Source of the DNA: Planctomycetota bacterium
Lineage (GTDB): Bacteria > Planctomycetota > Phycisphaerae > WQYP01
Direction of reading: 5' to 3'
Length of the DNA stretch: 20,303 nucleotides
NCBI GenBank assembly: GCA_021798635.1
Contig: JAJZGH010000063.1
Span: 1-20,303, forward strand
Shown here: piece after piece, positions 14,398 to 20,303 of the stretch
How positions within the stretch are numbered: position 1 is the first letter of the stretch
Layout: every line of letters begins with the position of its first letter
Notes under the pieces: generated by a model
Told to the model about the DNA's origin: nothing
Database searches by the model: none
The model's input: the letters and a program-made list of their open reading frames with translations, nothing else
Translations under genes and position numbers: made by a program

Positions 14398-15660
14398 ATG
14401 CCGTATAAAGCTCCAATTCTGCGGTATCGTTTTCGCCAGCGGATAGGGCGGCTCATGCAGCAGGCGCGCCGACGCATGGGGCTGGATCATTGGTTTCCTC
14501 ATTTGCCGATCGCTGCCGCAGCGGGAATTCTGGGCTTACTCAATCTGCTGGACGGCCTGTCGCGGTTGTCTAAGGCATTTCCGCTTCTCAAGCAGCTCAA
14601 ACCGGTGTTACATATCAGTCAGATTGCCCTGGTTCCGGGACTGGGCGGATTACCCGAAGCGCTGGCGGGAGCCGTGCTGCTGGCCATGTCATTCGGATTG
14701 GCCTTGCGCTCGCGTTTGGCGTGGGTTATAGCGCTGATTATCTCGGCGGCAACGTTGGCCTTGATTCTGCATCAGGCAAATTTCCAATGGGGGGCCTTGG
14801 CGCTGCTTAATGGCGTGGTGTTGGTGGCGCTGATCCTGTTTTATCGCCAGTTTTCAAAATCAAGTCTGGCCGCAGGAACCATGTTCAGCCTGATGAGTGT
14901 GATACTGCTTCTGGGCTACAGCGTTTTTGGTTCATTTGTTCTCGGACAGGGCTTTACGCCGGCGATAACGAACTTAACGGAGGCGCTTTATTTTTCAGTG
15001 GTCACGCTTTCGACTGTCGGCTATGGTGATATTGTACCCAAGAGCAGCGACGCGCGGTTTTTTGTCATTTCTCTTATTATTCTAGGTATAACGGTTTTTG
15101 CCACGTCCATTTCCGCGGTGATTGTGCCGCTGGTCAATGGGCGTATGCAGCGCCTGTTGGCTGGAGAAAAACGGCGTATGAAACAGGATCATTATATTGT
15201 TATTGGTGATAATTCATTGTCGCATAATACCTACCGAGAGTTGAAATCCCGGCACTTGGCGGTGGTCGTCATTGTGCCTAAAGAGCCGGATACACCTTGG
15301 ATGGATGCCGCAGACATGCTCGTGGGGGACGCGTCCGACATAGAAATACTGCGAAAAGCCGGTGGCGAAAAGGCCTTGGCAATTCTGGCCCTACGTGCGG
15401 ATGATAGTGAAAACGCTTTTATCGTCATGGCGGCCAAGGAATTGGCAGGCAACGCCCGTACGGTGGCTGCGGTGAAGAACAGTAAAAATCTGCAGCGTAT
15501 TCAACGCGTGGGGCCGGATCTGATTATTGCTCCAGATATTCTTGGCGGCGAATTGCTGGCTATGGCCATAAGCGGAGAAGAGTTAAGCGGTGAAAATATA
15601 TTGAAAAGCCTCTTTATTTCTAAAGCCAGCGCCGCTCCGGTTGTGAAAGAGAAGAAATAA
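14398..15660 (+). CDS. kch: Kch-type potassium channel with RCK domain
   Basis: This 420-residue inner-membrane channel matches E. coli Kch (417 aa) along its length. The first 150 residues contain several hydrophobic spans with the conserved LAWVIALI segment. The pore helix and selectivity filter read YFSVVTLSTVGYGDIVP (T206-V-G-Y-G-D211), and the inner helix FVISLIILGITVFATSISAV follows. From residue 265 an RCK/TrkA-N-like domain begins HYIVIGDNSL; as in Kch, the canonical GxGxxG is not kept. Motifs ILALRADDSENAFIVMAAKEL and KNSKNLQRI are shared with Kch. It conducts K+; the charged S4 of classical voltage sensors is not evident. AAGGA at 14386-14390 is 7 bases before the ATG. An internal Met (M261, base 15178) aligns with the internal start proposed in E. 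coli Kch. It is 103 bases downstream of the pseudoprotease gene. Confidence 0.93.
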   Translation: MPYKAPILRYRFRQRIGRLMQQARRRMGLDHWFPHLPIAAAAGILGLLNLLDGLSRLSKAFPLLKQLKPVLHISQIALVPGLGGLPEALAGAVLLAMSFGLALRSRLAWVIALIISAATLALILHQANFQWGALALLNGVVLVALILFYRQFSKSSLAAGTMFSLMSVILLLGYSVFGSFVLGQGFTPAITNLTEALYFSVVTLSTVGYGDIVPKSSDARFFVISLIILGITVFATSISAVIVPLVNGRMQRLLAGEKRRMKQDHYIVIGDNSLSHNTYRELKSRHLAVVVIVPKEPDTPWMDAADMLVGDASDIEILRKAGGEKALAILALRADDSENAFIVMAAKELAGNARTVAAVKNSKNLQRIQRVGPDLIIAPDILGGELLAMAISGEELSGENILKSLFISKASAAPVVKEKK

Positions 15661-15663
15661 GGC

Positions 15664-15697
15664 AAAAATGGAGCCGTTGTGGTAACGACCGGTTTTT
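15664..15697 (+). terminator. Weak terminator-like structure after the K+ channel gene
   Basis: CGTT (15675-15678) and AACG (15684-15687) form a short stem, followed after a few bases by CCGGTTTTT (T-run 15693-15697), and an A-run at 15664-15668 can pair with the T-run. The stem is short and interrupted, so termination would be partial at best. Confidence 0.25.
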
Positions 15698-15727
15698 GTC
15701 TGACACAAGAAAGGACAGGGTATCAAT

Positions 15728-16396
15728 ATGCCGAGGACAGCGCGGGCCGCCATGGGTGGCGTTATTTATCACGTGTCCAATTGCGGGAGAACCGGCAAGA
15801 CGCTATTTCGCTCCTCGGACGATTTTCATGCATTTGTGGAATTGCTTATTGAAGCAACCTCCCACGCCTCGGTGGAAGTATTCAGCTTTTGCCTGATGCC
15901 CAACTATTGGCACATGATTTTGCGGCCCCGCGGAAAAACGGATTTGTCCAAATATATGTCCTGGGTGGCCAATACGCATGTCAAGCGATATCGGGCACGC
16001 TATCCGCGCTCGAAGGGGAAAGTGTATCAGGGGCGGTACGAAAGTCTGCCGGTGCAAAAAGGGGATGATTTTGTTCAGCTCGTTGGATATATCGAAGCCA
16101 TCCCGTTGCGCGCGCGGCTCGTGCAGCGTGCCGAGGATTGGGCTTTTTCGAGTCTCGGTTGCGAGAAAAAGCCGGCCCGGCAACTGCTTGACGCGTGGCC
16201 CGTTGACCGGCCGGAGCGGTGGAAAAAAATCGTCAACAAGCCGCTGGACAAATCCGTGCGCGGCCGCCTTGAACTGAGTTTGAAACGTGCCCGGCCTTTA
16301 GGGGACGATCAGTGGAGTGCCAGGATCGCGAAGAAAACAAACACGGAACATAAGCTCCGGCCGATCGGGCGTCCATTGAAAAAACGTGCTGGATAA
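15728..16396 (+). CDS. REP-associated tyrosine transposase-like protein (Y1_Tnp) with altered HUH motif
   Basis: This 222-residue protein belongs to the IS200/IS605-related RAYT family, whose active members nick single-stranded DNA at palindromic REP elements. Recognisable pieces are PRTARAAMGGVIYHVSNCG at the N-terminus, FCLMPNYWHMIL, YQGRYESLPVQ, GYIEAIPLRARLV, RAEDWAFSSL and a C-terminal LRPIGRPLKK. The HUH motif normally reads HWH in MPNHWHLVL; here it is Y60-W-H62, so the first metal-binding His is missing. The candidate catalytic Tyr (Y121) remains, but the following ERNPLRA reads EAIPLRA. Both changes are one-base substitutions, CAT to TAT and AAC to ATC. CAGGG at 15716-15720 is 7 bases before the ATG. 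No IS ends or REP repeats were seen flanking it. It is 67 bases after kch and 4 bases before the glycosyltransferase gene, so it may be co-transcribed. Probably inactive as a nuclease, or domesticated. Confidence 0.85.
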   Translation: MPRTARAAMGGVIYHVSNCGRTGKTLFRSSDDFHAFVELLIEATSHASVEVFSFCLMPNYWHMILRPRGKTDLSKYMSWVANTHVKRYRARYPRSKGKVYQGRYESLPVQKGDDFVQLVGYIEAIPLRARLVQRAEDWAFSSLGCEKKPARQLLDAWPVDRPERWKKIVNKPLDKSVRGRLELSLKRARPLGDDQWSARIAKKTNTEHKLRPIGRPLKKRAG

Positions 16397-16400
16397 TTAA

Positions 16401-18335
16401 ATGCCGGAAAAAGTTGCAAAGAAAAAAGTGGTTAAGCGCTGGTGGAACTGGGAAGATGCGCTGCTGATTGCTCTGCTGGCGGGGGCATTATATCTGCCGG
16501 GGCTGGCACGCATTCCGCTCTTTGACCGCGATGAGCCACGGTTTGCCACCGCGGCGCGGGAAATGCTGCGCTCCGGGGATGTGATTGTTCCGCGTTTTAA
16601 CAGTGTACTTCGCCCGGAAAAGCCGCCGATGATTTATTGGCTGATGGATGTCAGTTATAAAATTTTCGGCGTTAGCGGTATGGCAGCGCGGCTGCCGAGC
16701 GTGCTGTTTGGCACGTTGACTCTTCTGGTGGTGTATTGGATGGCGGGGCGACGTTTTGGCCGGGCGACGGGTTTGCTTTCGGCGCTGATGTTGTCGGTGG
16801 CATCGCTTTATTTCGTGGAAACCCGTATGGCTACAGCGGATTCCGTGCTGATCTTTTTCACCACCGTGTGCATGGCCTGCGTCTGGGAGGCGTGGGATTC
16901 GCAGACATCCGATGATGGCGTGCCGAAATTACGTCCGCGCGTGGATGACCTTACGGATTCCGCCGGTGGCGAGTTACTTAATGAATCGCATGTGGCCGCA
17001 CGGGGGTATGTGCCGTTTGGGGTGGTGCTGATTTTCTGGGTTTCCCTGGCAGCGGGCATTATGACCAAGGGCGTGACGCCCATTTTTGTGCTGGCCACGA
17101 TGATGACGCTTTCCATGACTACCGGCCGGGCAGCTGATCTTTGGCGCGACTGGTGGAAAAGCCCGGGCTTGGGGCGCGTCATTCATTTGCCGGAGCTGTT
17201 TTTTGGAATGGTTCGCATAGGCAATTGGGGCTGGTGGCGGCGCTTGCGCCCGCTGATGGGTTTGGGCGTTTTAATCGTTTTGGTGCTGCCATGGTTCATC
17301 GCCGCGTGGCACGCCACCCACGGACAGCTTATTGAGAAAATGCTCTTGCGGAACCTGGTGCAACGCACCTCCAGCGGACTGCAGGGCCACGGTGAGCCGT
17401 TCGGATTTTACCTGCTGGTAATCTGGGCAATATTCTGGCCGTGGAGTGTGTTGCTGGTGCCGGCGGCTTATCACGCCATACGGCGTGTGCGCGGCAAGCT
17501 GGTGATGTCCATTGACCCATCGCCCTATCAATTTATTCTGGCGTGGATTATTCCTTCGTGGCTGATTTTTGAGTGTTTTGTCACCAAGATGGTGGAATAT
17601 GTCTTGCCGTTATTTATCCCGCTGGCGATCCTTTGCGCTGATACGCTGGTACAAAGTTGGCATAGAATGACGGACGTGCTGTCGCCTAAATGGTTTGCGG
17701 TGGCACGGTGGGTGTGGATGGCGGTTTGGCTGGGCATGGGTATGGGCGCTGTGGTGGGGGGGTGGAAAATGTTTGTACCGCATCATCCTCAGCAGTTTTA
17801 TCATCTGGTTCCGCTGGCCGCAGCACTGGTTGCCACCGGAGCGGCGGGTGCCATTTCCTGGAACCGCCCGGCGTGGCCCTATGTTACGGTATTGTGCTTT
17901 GGGCTTACATTAATGATTGCGGATATTTCAACGCTGCCAAGTATCAAAGCCTTGCAGTTAAGCCGCGACGCGGGGCAGCAGATGCGGCGCCTGCGTGCGG
18001 AAGGCTTTGAACTTGGTGCCGTTGGTTACACCGAACCGAGTCTGGTCTTTTATGCGGATGCTCATGTCCATTTCTTCGCCAATCCGCAGGAATTGTTGAC
18101 CAATGTCCGATTTAACGCTTCGGGAAAAGCCCCAGCGCGGATAGCGCAAAAATATTGTGTTGCGGCGGACCGGCGAACGGTGGCTTACTTAGAAAAGAAG
18201 CACATTCGGTATTACGTCTGGGATTGGTTTAATGGCATGAAGATAGCAAAAGGGCGGATGGTGCGGGTCACGTTGCTGACCAACGTGGATCCCTGGCCGA
18301 AAACTCGTGCCGTCACAAAACCGGCCGGGAAGTAG
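16401..18335 (+). CDS. Polytopic membrane glycosyltransferase, ArnT/PMT_2 type (GT39/GT83 clan)
   Basis: This 644-residue protein is a GT-C fold glycosyltransferase that would move a sugar from a polyprenyl-phosphate donor to an acceptor on the outer face of the inner membrane. After a short basic, cytoplasmic-like start (KKKVVKR) and the first membrane helix comes F-D42-R-D44-E45-P-R-F, followed by REMLRSGDVIVPRFNS and EKPPMIYWLM, the typical first periplasmic loop; the acidic pair is the expected catalytic site. About ten further hydrophobic helices are visible, including WYVLPWFIAAW-like and IFWPWSVLLV segments. About 60 hydrophilic residues (about 155-205) interrupt the membrane region, an insert that is longer than I expect. 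The C-terminal 120 residues are a soluble periplasmic-like domain. ATG 16401 has a poor SD, but it lies 4 bases after the preceding stop codon. The acceptor is unknown, perhaps lipid A, protein or cell-surface polymer. Confidence 0.85.
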   Translation: MPEKVAKKKVVKRWWNWEDALLIALLAGALYLPGLARIPLFDRDEPRFATAAREMLRSGDVIVPRFNSVLRPEKPPMIYWLMDVSYKIFGVSGMAARLPSVLFGTLTLLVVYWMAGRRFGRATGLLSALMLSVASLYFVETRMATADSVLIFFTTVCMACVWEAWDSQTSDDGVPKLRPRVDDLTDSAGGELLNESHVAARGYVPFGVVLIFWVSLAAGIMTKGVTPIFVLATMMTLSMTTGRAADLWRDWWKSPGLGRVIHLPELFFGMVRIGNWGWWRRLRPLMGLGVLIVLVLPWFIAAWHATHGQLIEKMLLRNLVQRTSSGLQGHGEPFGFYLLVIWAIFWPWSVLLVPAAYHAIRRVRGKLVMSIDPSPYQFILAWIIPSWLIFECFVTKMVEYVLPLFIPLAILCADTLVQSWHRMTDVLSPKWFAVARWVWMAVWLGMGMGAVVGGWKMFVPHHPQQFYHLVPLAAALVATGAAGAISWNRPAWPYVTVLCFGLTLMIADISTLPSIKALQLSRDAGQQMRRLRAEGFELGAVGYTEPSLVFYADAHVHFFANPQELLTNVRFNASGKAPARIAQKYCVAADRRTVAYLEKKHIRYYVWDWFNGMKIAKGRMVRVTLLTNVDPWPKTRAVTKPAGK

Positions 18336-18389
18336 CCGGCTGTAATATCTCGCCTACAATTAGCCAAGAGCGGCCGGTGGATGGCTACT
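18331..18389. repeat. AGTAGCC inverted repeat flanking the spacer after the glycosyltransferase gene
   Basis: AGTAGCC (18331-18337, which includes the TAG stop) and GGCTACT (18383-18389) are exact inverted repeats separated by 45 bases. The loop also contains a GGCCGG-rich part. No T-run follows, so terminator activity is unproven, and chance pairing is possible at this length. Confidence 0.25.
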
Positions 18390-18441
18390 GCCGGTGCCGC
18401 AGGATTATGAAATGCCAGACTGTGTAATTTCAGGAAAAATC

Positions 18442-19473
18442 ATGACCGATAGTACGACCAACACGACACCAGCGGCACTCCCGCATAATCGTTTGGGAAT
18501 TAATTACCGTGCCGTGCCGCCACGGAAAATTCCCGGCTTAATTATTGACGCCCATACCCATACGCGCGAGCCGGCGCTGACGCGGGAATTTCTTCGCGCC
18601 GCGGATGCCTACGGTATTGGAAGAATCTGGACGATGGCTCCGTTAGAAGATGTGGAGGCTCTGCGCGAAGCATTTCCCGGGAGATTTGAATTCATTGCCA
18701 TTCCCAAATGGCAGAATTTGGGACCCGGCGAGGATTTTATAAAAGAGTGGCGGCGGCGCGTTGATGCATTTTATGAGCACGGTTCCCGTTTAATTAAATT
18801 TCACAATGCCCCTGGCACCCAAAAGCGCATGGGCATGAATCTTGATCATCCGGAAATGCAAGGCATCATGCGGCAGGCGTATGATCTGGGCTATCACTTC
18901 ATGACCCATGTGGGTGATCCTAAGGCCTGGTTCGGAGAGGGAAAAAAATATGATCCAAAGGATGGGCAGAAAAGTTTTATTGAGCAATTTGCCATGCTCG
19001 ACCGCATGCTGGAAAAATATCCCGATCGTGTGCATCTTGGTGCGCATATTGGCGGCAGCGTGGAGGAATTGGGGCAATTGCAACTCCGTCTCGACCGATT
19101 CCCACATTACATTGTGGATTCCAGCGCCACCAAATGGATTATCCGCGGTATTGCCCAGCAGCCGCTGGAGCCGGTGCGGGATTTCTTTATCCGCAATCAG
19201 GACCGGATCGTATTCGGTAGTGATCTGGTGGTTGGCGAAAAATATGATTTTGACCACTATGCCAGTCGCTACTGGGTGCATCAGCAGCAGTGGGAAACTA
19301 ATTATTATGGAGAATCTCCGATTGAAGATCCGGATGCCGATAACGGTATTCCGCAATTGCACGGGCTGAATTTGCCCGCCGAGGTACTGGAAAAGCTATA
19401 CCGCACCAATGCTGAAAAATGGCTCTTTGGAAAAGTGCTGGGAAAGCCCCGCGTTTCGGCCACCGCCTCATAA
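18442..19473 (+). CDS. Amidohydrolase_2-family metal-dependent hydrolase
   Basis: This 343-residue TIM-barrel hydrolase-like protein shows the metal site of the amidohydrolase superfamily: IIDAHTHT (H38, H40) at strand 1, a GAHIGG motif with a later His, and FGSDLVVG with a metal-binding Asp at strand 8. KFHNAPG supplies a conserved Lys-His region, and THVGDP a further His. This set fits the COG2159/Amidohydro_2 group, which includes decarboxylases and lactone or amide hydrolases; the substrate cannot be assigned. ATG 18442 is preferred for AGGA at 18432-18435, 6 bases upstream; starts at GTG 18394 or ATG 18412 add 16 or 10 residues of no family similarity. The gene follows the glycosyltransferase gene by 106 bases. 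The next gene downstream is the broken flavoprotein gene. No sugar or transport gene nearby gives a function clue. Confidence 0.85.
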   Translation: MTDSTTNTTPAALPHNRLGINYRAVPPRKIPGLIIDAHTHTREPALTREFLRAADAYGIGRIWTMAPLEDVEALREAFPGRFEFIAIPKWQNLGPGEDFIKEWRRRVDAFYEHGSRLIKFHNAPGTQKRMGMNLDHPEMQGIMRQAYDLGYHFMTHVGDPKAWFGEGKKYDPKDGQKSFIEQFAMLDRMLEKYPDRVHLGAHIGGSVEELGQLQLRLDRFPHYIVDSSATKWIIRGIAQQPLEPVRDFFIRNQDRIVFGSDLVVGEKYDFDHYASRYWVHQQQWETNYYGESPIEDPDADNGIPQLHGLNLPAEVLEKLYRTNAEKWLFGKVLGKPRVSATAS

Positions 19474-19715
19474 TATTTCTCGACTGTATTTATCGCTTGT
19501 TTGCTCGTTGGGCACCGATGGGTACAATGCACGCAACAGTAGTGCGTTGGTGCGCTTGGCACAGGGGCATGGATGGACAACTAAGCGATGGGTATTGAGA
19601 CTTCCGTCCCGGAACTCCCAGTACACAAGCTATGCGGACAAGAACCGTAGCTTAATTAATATTCTTAACGCAACGATAAAAAGCTGTAGTACCGTCGGAT
19701 GACGAGGTAATTCTT

Positions 19716-20303
19716 ATGGCTCGAGTAGTTGTTCTGGGCGCCGGAATTGCGGGACACACCGCCGCGTTGTTTTTACGGCGTAGATTGCCGCGCTCCCATC
19801 ACGTCATTGTGGTATCGCCTAAAGATATTTACAAAATGAACATGCGGAGAAAGCGTCATCCGCCTTTTTGACTTGCATTGCGGAAATGAAAAAAGGGGTC
19901 AGGAAAACGCTGGTCATTGGCACCGGGCACGGCCTGTGTACGTGTGAAGGTGCCGCCTTTGAGTATGTGCTGAATGTGGAATTTGAACTTAGACGCCATG
20001 GTGTGCGGGATAAGGCTACCATTGTATTCATAACCAACGAAGCACAACTGGGTGATTTTGGTGTCGATGGCATGTATTTCAAGCGGGGCGGGTATGTGGT
20101 GCATAGCTCCACGTTTGCCGAGTCTCTGTTCACGGAGCGTGGTATCCAATGGATTTCCGGCGCGCATGTGCAAAAAATTGGATCAAAAAGATTCTGCATT
20201 ATATGTTTATTTACAAGGCGAAAGCCAAACCTTTTTGGTGGCTGATTCCGGAGTAATTGACGTGAAAAATGATGATTTGCTTGCGTTTGCCCCTCGGCCC
20301 ACC
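19716..20303 (+). pseudogene. Sulfide:quinone reductase-like NAD(P)/FAD-dependent oxidoreductase, degraded (3' end off window)
   Basis: The frame from ATG 19716 gives 51 residues beginning ARVVVLGAGIAGHTAALFL, a classical N-terminal FAD-binding GxGxxG motif, up to about YKMN, then reaches TGA at 19869-19871. A different frame from about 19841 continues the protein: HAEKASSAF, then KTLVIGTGHGLCTCEGAAFEYVLNV, the second nucleotide-binding segment with the C-x-C seen in SQR-like relatives, and TNEAQLGDFGVDGMYFK. The normal ~90-100 residues between these pieces (including the NWIPSNIW-like region) are absent, which I read as an internal deletion with a frame change near 19839. A second frame change occurs near 20176-20182 (GAHVQKI, then DQKDSALYVYLQGES continues in another frame to the edge). 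GAGG at 19704-19707 is kept 8 bases before the ATG. A functional enzyme is unlikely. Lesion positions are estimates from recalled homologues. Confidence 0.75.

Noticed and set aside
15728..16396. Full insertion sequence around the transposase-like gene
   Set aside because: No terminal hairpins, target-site marks, accessory tnpB gene or repeated palindromes were found on either side by eye.
18790..19362. Minus-strand frame of 190 residues within the amidohydrolase gene
   Set aside because: It is antisense to conserved metal-binding motifs and carries no recognisable domain.
19474..19715. Possible tRNA or small RNA in the spacer before the broken flavoprotein gene
   Set aside because: Only a 5-bp ACGCA/TGCGT pairing and no cloverleaf, T-loop or terminator pattern was found.

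Overview
The window reads as a bacterial chromosome segment of roughly 54% GC by eye, densely coded on both strands. It most resembles Planctomycetota, perhaps Phycisphaerae. That placement is an inference from gene content: a DUF164-type coiled-coil zinc-ribbon protein, an IS200-like REP-associated transposase-type protein, a sulfotransferase tail, a fucose-isomerase-like sugar isomerase and many starts with weak or no Shine-Dalgarno (SD) sequence. No rRNA, tRNA or CRISPR array was seen.

Region 1 (1-3116, + strand) holds the end of a sulfotransferase-like gene, a small His/Asp/Arg-rich lipoprotein behind a good extended -10 promoter, and DNA primase dnaG. The probable dnaG start lies directly behind a 9-bp hairpin. 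Region 2 (3292-7170, +) is a compact sugar operon: an L-fucose/L-arabinose isomerase-family protein, L-ribulokinase (araB) and L-ribulose-5-phosphate 4-epimerase (araD). Together they form a complete L-arabinose to D-xylulose-5-phosphate route in which the isomerase is not classical AraA.

Region 3 (7193-10733, - strand) runs from high to low coordinates: hemC (porphobilinogen deaminase), a 2Fe-2S ferredoxin, a C4 zinc-ribbon coiled-coil protein, an intrinsic terminator, RNase HI and a membrane-anchored thioredoxin-like protein. hemC is divergent from panD (aspartate 1-decarboxylase, 10924-11304, +), and their shared 190-bp spacer carries 13-bp repeats.

Region 4 (11387-15660, +) encodes two adjacent HtrA-like lipoprotein or secreted PDZ proteins. 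The first has an intact Ser protease triad; the second has lost the His and the GNSGG motif and looks like a pseudoprotease. A close homologue of the Kch potassium channel follows. Region 5 (15728-20303, +) holds a REP-associated transposase-type protein with a damaged HUH motif, a family-39/83-type membrane glycosyltransferase 4 bases downstream, an amidohydrolase_2 enzyme, and a sulfide:quinone-reductase-like flavoprotein gene broken by an internal deletion and a frameshift, which continues past the window edge.

The points most worth a second look are the active/inactive HtrA pair, the mixed-ancestry arabinose operon, the altered transposase-type protein, the conserved internal start in the K+ channel gene and the decayed flavoprotein gene. 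I found no convincing wholly new multi-gene system; most of the window is housekeeping and catabolic genes.
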